Shown here: piece by piece, positions 1 through 6,812 of the stretch
Numbering within the stretch: position 1 is the stretch's first letter
How the letters are laid out: each line of letters starts with the position of its first letter
Assembly (NCBI GenBank): GCA_021159825.1
Contig: JAGHDR010000227.1
Span: forward strand, 1-10,472
Direction of reading: 5' to 3'
From: Deltaproteobacteria bacterium
GTDB lineage: Bacteria; Desulfobacterota; DSM-4660; Desulfatiglandales; Desulfatiglandaceae
Length of the DNA: 10,472 nt
Program-made: the position numbers and the translations under genes
Notes under the pieces: generated by a model
The model's input: only the letters and a program-made list of their open reading frames with translations
What the model was told of the DNA's origin: nothing
The model's database searches: none

Positions 1-86
1 TCCAAACCATAGAAAAGTTCCTCTGTCACCTTGCAGCCAGGGTTTGCATTGATCTCTAAAAACTGATATTGTGGTCTGACTAACAT
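1..86 (-). pseudogene. Possible ATP-grasp enzyme fragment, cut by the window edge
   Basis: On the minus strand an open frame from an ATG at 86-84 runs off the left edge and reads MLVRPQYQFLEINANPG, then continues CKVTEELFYGL. The FLEINANPG stretch resembles the metal-binding E-x-N-x-NPG motif near the end of the ATP-grasp fold in D-Ala-D-Ala ligase-like and RimK-like enzymes. In those families roughly 200 or more residues precede this motif, but here the frame meets a stop about 40 bp upstream of the ATG, inside the neighbouring plus-strand gene, and there is no ribosome site. So if the resemblance is real, this is either an N-terminally truncated relic or a frameshifted gene. It could also be chance: only about 28 codons are visible, and the sequence beyond the edge would decide. 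Confidence 0.3.
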
Positions 87-90
87 AATG

Positions 91-101
91 GAAGGGAGAG
101 A
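91..101 (+). promoter_or_regulatory. Ribosome binding site supporting a TTG start
   Basis: A purine-rich GGAAGGGAGAG stretch lies 8 nt before the TTG at 110. It decides the start of the downstream TudS/DUF523 gene, because no ATG or GTG in that frame sits before the conserved KLGVSACLLG motif. An ATG at 88 is in another frame and overlaps this site. Confidence 0.6.
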
Positions 102-109
102 GACGCCGC

Positions 110-631
110 TTGGAAAACCGAATCAAACTGGGTGTCAGTGCGTGTCTTCTGGGAGAGAACGTCCGTTACGATGGCGACCACAAACTGGACTGTTTTATTC
201 GGGATACCTTGGGCGAATATGTGGATTTCGTCCCCGTGTGCCCGGAGGTGGAATGCGGCATGCCGGTCCCCCGGGAAGCCATGCAGCTGGAGAGCAATCC
301 TGAATCGCCGCGACTGGTCACCATTCGATCCCGGAAAGATATGTCAAAACAAATGCTCGACTGGACCGCCGCCCGTGTTCGAGAACTTGAATCGGAAGGA
401 CTTTGCGGCTATATTTTCAAGAGCAGTTCCCCTTCCTGCGGCATAAAAGGGGTCAAGGTTCACAATGAAAAGGGCATGCCCGTGAAAAAGGGGCTGGGAC
501 TTTTTGCCCGTGCCTTTATGAAACACTTCCCCCTGCTGCCCACGGAAGACGAAAACCGCCTTCACGATCCCAGGGTAAGGGAAAATTTTATCGAAAGCAT
601 CTTTGCCATCAAACTCAGAAATCATGTTTGA
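110..631 (+). CDS. TudS/DUF523 family protein, single domain (probable Fe-S desulfidase)
   Basis: A 173-residue protein starting at TTG. The DUF523 hallmarks are all present: SACLLGENVRYDG near residues 10-22, PVCPEVECGMPVPRE near 42-56, and SSPSCG near 106-111. Family knowledge: characterised members (TudS) use a [4Fe-4S] cluster held by three cysteines to remove sulfur from thiouracil-type compounds. Longer members (RudS) fuse this domain to DUF1722 and act on 4-thiouridine in tRNA. Likely cluster ligands here are Cys12, Cys49 and Cys110, by position only. The protein ends just after RENFIESIFA, the point where fusion proteins normally continue into DUF1722, so this is a TudS-only version or one that lost its second domain. 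It lies 47 bp before the caspase-like gene on the same strand. The substrate is inferred and could be a free thiopyrimidine. Confidence 0.85.
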   Translation: MENRIKLGVSACLLGENVRYDGDHKLDCFIRDTLGEYVDFVPVCPEVECGMPVPREAMQLESNPESPRLVTIRSRKDMSKQMLDWTAARVRELESEGLCGYIFKSSSPSCGIKGVKVHNEKGMPVKKGLGLFARAFMKHFPLLPTEDENRLHDPRVRENFIESIFAIKLRNHV

Positions 632-678
632 ACCGTTGAAGGGTCGCGTATGGATCGATTGACCTGGAAGAAAGCATT

Positions 679-2904
679 ATGAAAGAAAAAACATCAAATA
701 AATGCGGGAACAGAAAAATGAGTGCAAATAACAGATTGGGCAAGGTTTCGATAAACTTCCTTCTTTGGGGGTTAATGGCACTCTGGTGGTTATCTGTTTC
801 GCCAAACGTTTCAGCCCAAACCTATGACTTTGATGAAGGACTTGAGACGCTTACAAAGGGGCTTGTTTCAGAAAACAGGGGGATCTTGAAAAGAAAGAAG
901 ATAGCTGTTTTCGGAATAATTGAAAGTAAATCAGGGAAAAAGTGGGAGGTCTCTTCGCATATTGAAGACGGGATTGTGGACGCACTCGTGAAGAATGGAT
1001 ATAGGGTTATTGAGAGAAGAAGGATTCAGGATGTCATCCAGAAGGAGATCAAGAAATCTACGGATCTGTGGTTTGACCAGGCCCGGGTGGCCCAATTCGG
1101 AAAGCTTGTCGGGGCGGACTTTGTTGTGACGGGCAGTTATGTTCTGTGGGGACAGGGAATGCTTAAAATCAGTGTACGGGCCATCAATGTTGCTGACGGA
1201 GAGATTGTGGCCGCTGACAAAGTGAAGATTCTCACAGACCGAATCGTAAATTTACTGAAAGCGGAAGCAGATGAAAAACACCTGAAAAAAGCTAAGGTCA
1301 GCCCTGAAAAACCGGTTAAGGTAAAGAGACTTGATGAGTTCACCCACGAAAGTGGAAAACTGGGAAAATATAAAGCGCTGATCATCGGAATTAACGATTA
1401 CAAAGGTTCGAAGATTCCCGATCTTGAAACAGCCATAAACGATGCGACAGGCATGGCAGCGGTCCTCAAAGAGAAATACGGATTCAAGGTAAAGCTGCTT
1501 CTGGACCGTGAAGCGACTAAGGAAGCCATATACAGGGAATTGCGGAGTTTGACGGTATCGACAAAGGCAAACGACAGCGTACTGATCTATTTTGCGGGGC
1601 ATGGAGATCTTGATCGAACCTATGACGGAGGCTGGTGGATTCCGGCAGACGCTATAGGCGGAAATCCTGTGACGTATCTGGACAACGTTCAGGTTCAAAA
1701 AGCAATGCGGAGCATGAGGGCCCGTCATGTCCTGCTGGTTTCAGATTCCTGTTATTCGGGCGCGCTTTTTGGCGAAGCCCGGAGCCTGCCACCTGTAATA
1801 AACGATAGATATTACCTGAGCCTGTATAACGAAAAAAGCAGATGGGGTATGACTTCGGGCAACAAAACACCGGTATCCGACCAAGGCACGGGTGGACACA
1901 GTGTGTTTGCCTACCAACTGATCAAGGAATTGGGGGAAAGCGATAAACCTTTTCTGAGTACCCATGAGCTCTACGCTAAAATAGCCCCTGTTATTGCAAA
2001 TAACTCGGAGCAAACACCGATTTGTCGTCCCATTGTGAATACCGGGGATCAAGGCGGGGAATTTGTGTTTGTGGCATCCCTGAAAAAAGAACTGCCACTG
2101 ACGATTCCCAAGGTTCACCAGATTACCCTCAACAAGGACATGCTCTTTTGGGAGTCCGTTAGAGACAGCAATGATCCGGCACTATATGACGCGTATCTAA
2201 AAACATTTCCGGACGGGATTTTTACCCTTATCGCCAAACGAAAGATTGAGACCCTTAACCAAAAAAAGAGAACCGCCGCTACCGCACCTGTGGTTTTAAA
2301 ATCCAAGTTATTTGTGGAGTTCGAACCGAGAGATGCAAAAGTCAGGATTCTCAACATAAGGCCGAAGTTTCATCAGGGGATCGCGCTTGATCCCGGGAGT
2401 TACCGTCTTAATGTGTCCGCGCCCGGTTATATGACCCAAAACCGGTGGATCAAGCTCTCAACCGGGGAAGAAAGGCATGTTAACATTCAACTGCCTCGGC
2501 TTCAAAAAGCGGTGGAAACGTCTCATTCAACCCCAAAAACGGTCCCCTCAGTCTCAAAAACGACGCCTGAAGTTGCGGTGCCCCCCCCGGTATCGGAGCC
2601 GAAACCGGAAACAGCCGCAGCCCCCCAAACCGATCCGGCGGCACCCGTGCGGATATTTAATAGCTTCAAACGCGCTTTTCAGTCGTGGAAAGACAATGCG
2701 CTTTCCGAGCCCTACGGAAATGACCTGAAAGCGCAGCTGAAGGCCGGCGCCAGAGACAAGCTTTATCATTTTACCCTCTCAGGGGGCTTAATCCGGGGTG
2801 CCATCCTGCACGGGACCCGTATGGTAAAACGAAATGCGGGCCAACCACATTCGGTTTTTTGGCCGCAAACGGTTACGCGTCGTTTTCCGGCATCTCCAGG
2901 GTAA
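679..2904 (+). CDS. Secreted caspase-like (peptidase C14) protein with CsgG-like and PEGA domains
   Basis: 741 residues. An N-terminal hydrophobic segment (about 25-40) ending SPNVSAQ looks like a signal peptide, so the protein is probably periplasmic. A second in-frame ATG at 718 gives a more typical leader; I keep 679 because GGAAG precedes it. Residues about 72-185 resemble the CsgG/FlgO fold (KKIAVFGI, YRVIERRRIQDVI, GADFVVTGSY). Residues about 231-460 are a caspase-fold domain opening with KALIIGINDY. The catalytic His308 lies in YFAGHGD and Cys358 in SDSCYSG, so the dyad is intact. Residues about 489-527 match the WxSxxDSxDPxxxxAYLxxFPDG spacer often seen in such proteins. Residues about 543-606 look like a PEGA domain, possibly binding cell wall or protein. 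A Pro-rich linker (618-656) and an unrecognised 85-residue tail follow. Substrate and role are unknown; metacaspase relatives cut after Arg or Lys. The 3' end overlaps the convergent GTPase gene by 32 bp. Confidence 0.85.
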   Translation: MKEKTSNKCGNRKMSANNRLGKVSINFLLWGLMALWWLSVSPNVSAQTYDFDEGLETLTKGLVSENRGILKRKKIAVFGIIESKSGKKWEVSSHIEDGIVDALVKNGYRVIERRRIQDVIQKEIKKSTDLWFDQARVAQFGKLVGADFVVTGSYVLWGQGMLKISVRAINVADGEIVAADKVKILTDRIVNLLKAEADEKHLKKAKVSPEKPVKVKRLDEFTHESGKLGKYKALIIGINDYKGSKIPDLETAINDATGMAAVLKEKYGFKVKLLLDREATKEAIYRELRSLTVSTKANDSVLIYFAGHGDLDRTYDGGWWIPADAIGGNPVTYLDNVQVQKAMRSMRARHVLLVSDSCYSGALFGEARSLPPVINDRYYLSLYNEKSRWGMTSGNKTPVSDQGTGGHSVFAYQLIKELGESDKPFLSTHELYAKIAPVIANNSEQTPICRPIVNTGDQGGEFVFVASLKKELPLTIPKVHQITLNKDMLFWESVRDSNDPALYDAYLKTFPDGIFTLIAKRKIETLNQKKRTAATAPVVLKSKLFVEFEPRDAKVRILNIRPKFHQGIALDPGSYRLNVSAPGYMTQNRWIKLSTGEERHVNIQLPRLQKAVETSHSTPKTVPSVSKTTPEVAVPPPVSEPKPETAAAPQTDPAAPVRIFNSFKRAFQSWKDNALSEPYGNDLKAQLKAGARDKLYHFTLSGGLIRGAILHGTRMVKRNAGQPHSVFWPQTVTRRFPASPG

Positions 2905-3724
2905 TCTTGCCGAATTTCCCTTTCCTGAAATCACCCAGTACGATGCGAGATACGCGCATATAGTCGATATTCTTATTTTTCCTGATACAACCCCTTTTCA
3001 TGGCAATACACTCAAGGATCTCAAGGGGGGATTGTTCGTGAACGTGAATCTGATACCGCCGCGCAAGATTTGCAGGTGCAAAATCGATCAACTTTTTCAT
3101 TAACGAAAGGGAAAGGGTTTCCAGGTCCAGGACTTCATCCTTTATGGCGCCGATGAAGGCCAGACTTTCAAACGTCTCTTCATCCTCTTTGGGCCAAAGA
3201 ATCCCGGGGGTGTCTAAAAGTTCAAGCTGATTCCGGGTCGTCACCCTTTGTTTAACCTTTGTGACGCCCGGCTTGTTGGCAATTTTGGTCTTTTTCTTCC
3301 CGGCGATGGCGTTAATGAGTGTGGATTTTCCCACATTGGGTATGCCCACGACCATGGCCATAATGGCCTTTTTCCGGTCTTTCATGTTGTGCAATTTGGA
3401 TGTCTTACCGCTTAGGGCGCCATGGGCCGATTTGATGAGCTTTTTAATGCCGTTCCCGTGAACCGCGCTCACGGTCACCGCTTTAGCGCCGTTTTTCTCA
3501 AAATAGGCTACCCATTTTCTGTCGCCTGCGTCATCACTCAAATCGCATTTGTTTAAAACCACAATCCTCGGTTTTTCTTTGGTAATCAAATCAATACGTT
3601 CGTCGCGGCTGCACCGGGGAATTCTTGCATCCAGAATTTCAAAAATGATATCCGCGGATTTCAAGTTTTTCCGCAGAACCACTTCCGAGGATCTCATATG
3701 TTTGGGAAACCAGTTGATGTTCAT
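2873..3724 (-). CDS. ylqF: Circularly permuted ribosome-assembly GTPase, YlqF/RbgA family
   Basis: 283 residues, the normal length for YlqF/RbgA, with the family's typical opening (INWFPKHM, then ILDARIP). The GTPase motifs are in permuted order: G4 NKCD at 58-61, a G5-like SAV at 86-88, G1 P-loop GIPNVGKST at 127-135, G2 Thr in GVT at 153-155, and G3 DTPG at 171-174. A C-terminal helical region ends with DFRKGKFGKITLE, as in relatives. Family knowledge: RbgA binds the late large-subunit (50S) precursor and drives its maturation using GTP. No strong Shine-Dalgarno site precedes the ATG. A plausible promoter sits just upstream (3753-3781). The gene is divergent from the lipid-transport operon and convergent with the caspase-like gene, overlapping its last 32 bp, so it is probably its own transcription unit. 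Confidence 0.93.
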   Translation of the reverse strand: MNINWFPKHMRSSEVVLRKNLKSADIIFEILDARIPRCSRDERIDLITKEKPRIVVLNKCDLSDDAGDRKWVAYFEKNGAKAVTVSAVHGNGIKKLIKSAHGALSGKTSKLHNMKDRKKAIMAMVVGIPNVGKSTLINAIAGKKKTKIANKPGVTKVKQRVTTRNQLELLDTPGILWPKEDEETFESLAFIGAIKDEVLDLETLSLSLMKKLIDFAPANLARRYQIHVHEQSPLEILECIAMKRGCIRKNKNIDYMRVSRIVLGDFRKGKFGKITLEMPENDA

Positions 3725-3752
3725 TGCATATCCATGGTGTTAGGTGGTAAGC

Positions 3753-3781
3753 ATTAGAGCACATTTGGGCATCAATCGCAA
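3753..3781 (-). promoter_or_regulatory. Putative sigma-70 promoter for the YlqF GTPase gene
   Basis: Read on the minus strand: TTGCGA (-35, 4 of 6 to consensus), exactly 17 nt, then TCTAAT (-10, 5 of 6). The -10 box ends 28 nt before the ATG at 3724, giving a leader of about 20 nt. No equally good promoter was found on the plus strand for the divergent operon in the rest of the 160-bp spacer (3725-3884), where only an AT-rich stretch with TTGCAA at 3848-3853 stands out. Confidence 0.4.
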
Positions 3782-3884
3782 TGATTCCGATACGCAAACC
3801 AATAGACCCTCAGAAACCTGTTTCTCTCATTGTTTTTCAATAATAAGTTGCAAAAATGAATGATTATTTGGTACTGATATCCTC

Positions 3885-5054
3885 ATGAAGCCACATCGTC
3901 ATGCAAACAACAAAACAGAATCAGGATCACAGCCTTGTGAAATTTCTTTTGATCGCTCTGATGAAAAGAAGCTTCTGATCAACCTTGCCGGAAGCTGGAC
4001 CCTCAAATGCAAACGACCTTCAGCCGATGTTGTCAAAAAAGAGATCACTGCAGGAGGTGCCACAGGCATTGCTTTTAATACAACCGGCATTACCGAGTGG
4101 GACAGCGGCCTTCTCATATTCCTGGGCCGGGTCATCGGTCTGTTTTTAAAAAACGGCATCACCGTAGACAAAACCGGCCTGCCCAATGGTGCCGGAAAAC
4201 TAATGGATCTCGCAGCGGCAGTGCCGGAAAAAAAAGGGGCACGAAAAAAATCTCAAAAAGAGTCTTTTCTTTTTCGGGTCGGCTCCGAATCGGTGGCTTT
4301 TGTTCGCTCCTCGGGAGATGTGCTGACCTTTGTGGGGGAAGCTTCCACCGCGTTTATCAAATTTCTAACAGGAAAAGCCCGCTTTCGCCGCTCAGATCTG
4401 ACACGGATCATACAGGACTGCGGTATCGAAGCTCTCCCCATTGTCTCGCTCATCAGCCTGCTGGTGGGACTGATTCTCGCTTTTGTGGGAGCGGTTCAAT
4501 TGACGATGTTCGGCGCCGAGATATACGTGGCGAATTTGGTGGGCATTGCCATGGTCCGCGTCATGGCCGCCGTCATGACGGGAATCATCATGGCCGGGCG
4601 GACCGGGGCTGCCTTTGCCGCTCAACTGGGCACCATGCAGGTGAACGAAGAGATCGATGCCTTTAAGACCATGGGCATCTCACCCATGGAATTCCTGGTG
4701 TTGCCCCGTATACTGGGACTCACCCTCATGATGCCCCTTTTATGCCTTTATGCGGACCTCATGGGTATTCTGGGAGGGTTTATCGTCGGGGTGGGCATGT
4801 TGGACCTGAACATGGTGGAATACTACAACCAGACCAAGGCGGCGGTCCCCCTGAGCAACCTCTGGATCGGTCTCTTCCAGAGTATTGTCTTCGGCATTTT
4901 GATAGCCGTAGCCGGGTGCCTCCGAGGGATGCAGTGCGGCCGTAGCGCATCGGCCGTGGGAGATGCGACCACCTCGGCCGTGGTGACCGGCATCATCAGC
5001 ATCATTGTCGCCACTGCCGTGATCACGGTCATCACGAACGTACTGGGCATCTAA
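3885..5054 (+). CDS. mlaE: MlaE-family lipid ABC transporter permease with N-terminal STAS domain
   Basis: 389 residues. Residues about 18-113 look like a STAS domain (a beta-strand opening CEISFDR, later TTGITEWDSGLLIFL), followed by a basic linker (KKGARKKSQK). Residues about 130-389 are an MlaE (PF02405) permease: several hydrophobic segments and the conserved stretch AGRTGAAFAAQLGTMQVNEE (237-256), then FKTMGISPMEFLVLPRILG. The later GLFQSIVFGILIAVAGCLRG and the closing membrane helix also fit. Family knowledge: MlaE sits in the inner membrane and couples the MlaF ATPase to an MCE protein for lipid movement across the envelope. In E. coli the STAS partner MlaB is separate; here a STAS module is fused to the permease, which would explain why no mlaB gene is present. 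It is the first gene of a four- to five-gene operon. There is no clear Shine-Dalgarno site before the ATG, so the exact start is less certain than the call. Confidence 0.92.
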   Translation: MKPHRHANNKTESGSQPCEISFDRSDEKKLLINLAGSWTLKCKRPSADVVKKEITAGGATGIAFNTTGITEWDSGLLIFLGRVIGLFLKNGITVDKTGLPNGAGKLMDLAAAVPEKKGARKKSQKESFLFRVGSESVAFVRSSGDVLTFVGEASTAFIKFLTGKARFRRSDLTRIIQDCGIEALPIVSLISLLVGLILAFVGAVQLTMFGAEIYVANLVGIAMVRVMAAVMTGIIMAGRTGAAFAAQLGTMQVNEEIDAFKTMGISPMEFLVLPRILGLTLMMPLLCLYADLMGILGGFIVGVGMLDLNMVEYYNQTKAAVPLSNLWIGLFQSIVFGILIAVAGCLRGMQCGRSASAVGDATTSAVVTGIISIIVATAVITVITNVLGI

Positions 5055-5113
5055 ACGCTCCATGGCGAATCCCCCATGAAAAAGAAACCTGAACTTGAGG
5101 AGACCCATAAACG

Positions 5114-6169
5114 ATGAATGGAAAAGCAAGCAAAACCCTCATCGGCGCTTTTGTGGTGGGAGCGGTGATTCTCATTGTCGCCGGACTCCTGGTGTTCGGC
5201 GGCGGAAAATTCGTGAAAAAAACAGCGAACTTTGTCCTTTTTTTCGAAAGTTCGGTCAAGGGATTAAATGTGGGCGCCCCGGTACTGATCGGCGGTGTGA
5301 AAATCGGCTCGGTGAAAAGCATTAATATTGAGACCAATACCAAAACCCTGGCCTTTTACGTGCCCATCATCATTGAAACCCAGCGCAACAAAATAAGGAT
5401 TATCAAAGGCAAACGCATCACCATGGAAGAAAGCCTGCCAATGCTCATTAAAAAGGGTTTGCGGGCACAATTGACCATGGGCAGCCTGATCACGGGCCAA
5501 CTCATCATCGAACTGGACTACCATCCCGATACGCCGCTCAAACTTGTGGGACTAAACAAGGAATACCCGGAAATCCCAACCATTCCATCCACGTTTCAAC
5601 GCATTTACGATACCCTGAAAAACCTGCACCTTGAGGAAACCCTTAAAAAGATAACGTCCGCCGTCAACACCTTTGAAGAAATCCTCAAATCCCCGGATAT
5701 TCCGAAAATACTCCATTCCGCGAACCTGACTCTGGCAGATGCACGCAAATTGATCAATGACGTGGACAGCCGCGTGGCCCCACTGGCGGACAATATGGAC
5801 AATACGCTAACGGAATACAGAAAAGTTGCCTCGAATGTGAATGCACGGGTGGAACCACTGGCCGCCAACGCCAACAACACCATTAAAGACGCCCGAAGCT
5901 TGATCGGAAACATGGATGCAAAATTGGAAACACTCGCCTCCAAAATCGCCGAAGGCCTTGAGGCATCCCATGAAGCCATGGAACAGGCCAGAGAAACCCT
6001 GGTGGTCCTTCAGAGTCGGCTGGGCAAAGATTCCCCCCTCCTGAACCAATTGGATAACACCCTGCGGGAATTCTCAGAGATGGCGCACTCCATCCGATCC
6101 CTGGCCAATTACCTGTCACGTCATCCCGAAGCCCTGCTCCGGGGGAAAAATGGATCTCAAAGGAGGTAA
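5114..6169 (+). CDS. mlaD: MCE-domain protein (MlaD/PqiB-like) of the lipid transporter
   Basis: 351 residues, preceded by GAGGAGA 10 nt upstream. One N-terminal membrane segment (about 8-30, GAFVVGAVILIVAGLLVFGG) anchors it in the inner membrane. An MCE domain spans about 37-137: FESSVKGLNVGAPVLIGGV, IGSVKSI, then GLRAQLTMGSLITGQLIIELD, the last very like PqiB MCE repeats. The rest is helical and probably a periplasmic coiled coil, with three 25-residue repeats at 212-236, 237-261 and 262-286. The end carries RHPEALLRGK (336-345), a signature of PqiB-type proteins. Family knowledge: MCE proteins form hexameric rings or tunnels carrying lipids across the periplasm. It starts 59 bp after the permease gene, and its stop codon lies inside the ribosome site of the lipoprotein gene, suggesting coupled translation. 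The long tail and lipoprotein partner place it closer to PqiB than to E. coli MlaD, although the permease is MlaE type. Confidence 0.9.
   Translation: MNGKASKTLIGAFVVGAVILIVAGLLVFGGGKFVKKTANFVLFFESSVKGLNVGAPVLIGGVKIGSVKSINIETNTKTLAFYVPIIIETQRNKIRIIKGKRITMEESLPMLIKKGLRAQLTMGSLITGQLIIELDYHPDTPLKLVGLNKEYPEIPTIPSTFQRIYDTLKNLHLEETLKKITSAVNTFEEILKSPDIPKILHSANLTLADARKLINDVDSRVAPLADNMDNTLTEYRKVASNVNARVEPLAANANNTIKDARSLIGNMDAKLETLASKIAEGLEASHEAMEQARETLVVLQSRLGKDSPLLNQLDNTLREFSEMAHSIRSLANYLSRHPEALLRGKNGSQRR
5747..5971 (+). repeat. Three 25-residue tandem repeats inside the MCE protein
   Basis: Residues 212-236, 237-261 and 262-286 align without gaps. Shared positions include an early Leu/Val, an Asp/Asn-rich turn, Arg or Lys after it, and xLA in the middle: VDSRVAPLADNMDNT, VNARVEPLAANANNT, MDAKLETLASKIAEG. 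The stretch just before (SANLTLADAR) resembles the end of a unit. The DNA of the units has diverged, so this is an old protein repeat and not a recent duplication. The helical, heptad-like pattern suggests a periplasmic stalk or tunnel segment. Confidence 0.6.
6161..6166 (+). promoter_or_regulatory. Perfect Shine-Dalgarno site overlapping the MCE gene stop
   Basis: AGGAGG immediately followed by TAA: the last two Arg codons of the MCE gene form the ribosome site for the lipoprotein gene, whose ATG at 6174 lies 7 nt away. This favours 6174 over the in-frame ATG at 6150, which has no such site and would place charged residues ahead of the signal peptide. Confidence 0.8.
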
Positions 6170-6173
6170 GATC

Positions 6174-6782
6174 ATGCACCGTTCGTTTCCTTTTCTGAAA
6201 ACCCTGGTGTTCATTATGTTATGTCTCTGGCCCTTGGGATGCGGCACAAGCCCGCCTACCAAATTTTATCTATTGAGTCCCGTGCCTGTACCAAACCCTG
6301 AGACAGGGGATACGCAAGGCCAACAATTGGCGATCATCCGCGTGGATGCCGTTGTCATCCCAAGCTATCTGGATCGAGGTGAAATTGTCACCCGGGTGAG
6401 CGAAAATGAAATCCACCTGGCCGATTTCCACCAGTGGGGAGAACCCCTGCGGGACAGCCTCACCAGCATACTGGCACTGAACCTCTCCCGCCTGCTTCCG
6501 GCAGATCGGTTCGCAGTTTTTCCTTTCAAATGCCCATCCCCAGTGGACTACCAGGTCAGTGTTGAAATCGTTCGAATGGACGGCAGCCTGGATAGGGATG
6601 CGCAGTTGACGGCACAGTGGACAATCCTTCAAAGCAAAGAGAACGATATTGTAACCACCCGTAAATCGCGTTTCAAAGCATCCAAGGCACCCATGAACTA
6701 CGGTGAACTGGTGACGGCCCAGAGTCGGCTCCTTGAGGCTTTAAGCCGTGAAATCGCCGAAAGCATTCAGACAGATCTTTAA
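6174..6782 (+). CDS. PqiC-like ABC-transport auxiliary lipoprotein (DUF330)
   Basis: 202 residues from the ATG at 6174. The N-terminus (MHRSFPFLKTLVFIMLCLW) is a signal peptide followed by PLGC, with Cys23 the probable lipidation site. The lipobox is unusual: Pro at -3 and Leu at -2 instead of Leu and Ala/Ser. Soon after comes KFYLLSP, the typical opening of the ABC_trans_aux family (PF03886), then IPSYLDRGEIVTRV and FHQWGEPLRDSLTSILALNL, which match that family well. Family knowledge: PqiC is an outer-membrane lipoprotein that meets the end of the PqiB MCE tunnel, so this protein probably links the MCE protein to the outer membrane. It sits between the MCE and ATPase genes with 4 bp and 30 bp gaps. 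Call sure; outer- versus inner-membrane placement is inferred. Confidence 0.88.
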   Translation: MHRSFPFLKTLVFIMLCLWPLGCGTSPPTKFYLLSPVPVPNPETGDTQGQQLAIIRVDAVVIPSYLDRGEIVTRVSENEIHLADFHQWGEPLRDSLTSILALNLSRLLPADRFAVFPFKCPSPVDYQVSVEIVRMDGSLDRDAQLTAQWTILQSKENDIVTTRKSRFKASKAPMNYGELVTAQSRLLEALSREIAESIQTDL

Positions 6783-6812
6783 TTTTATGCCATTATCCGT
6801 GCTGCCATAACC

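Noticed and set aside
43..71. TTGCAT, 17 nt, TATTGT upstream of the TudS/DUF523 gene as a promoter.
   Set aside because: Only 3 of 6 and 4 of 6 consensus matches; too weak to list as a feature, though the position would suit the gene.
4097..4666. A long alternative-frame ORF inside the permease gene, and similar long antisense frames inside the caspase, MCE and ATPase genes.
   Set aside because: They are shadows of strongly conserved genes: their translations are rich in His, Arg and Gly, show no families, and lack ribosome sites.
5076..5117. A 13-residue ORF (MKKKPELEETHKR) whose ATGA stop overlaps the start of the MCE gene, which could couple its translation.
   Set aside because: No ribosome site precedes its ATG, and the MCE gene has its own GAGGAGA site. 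A short charged ORF of this size is easily chance.
6787..6810. A seven-codon ORF (MPLSVLP) between the lipoprotein and ATPase genes, considered as a leader peptide.
   Set aside because: No ribosome site, no attenuator hairpin, and no codon bias for a sensed amino acid.
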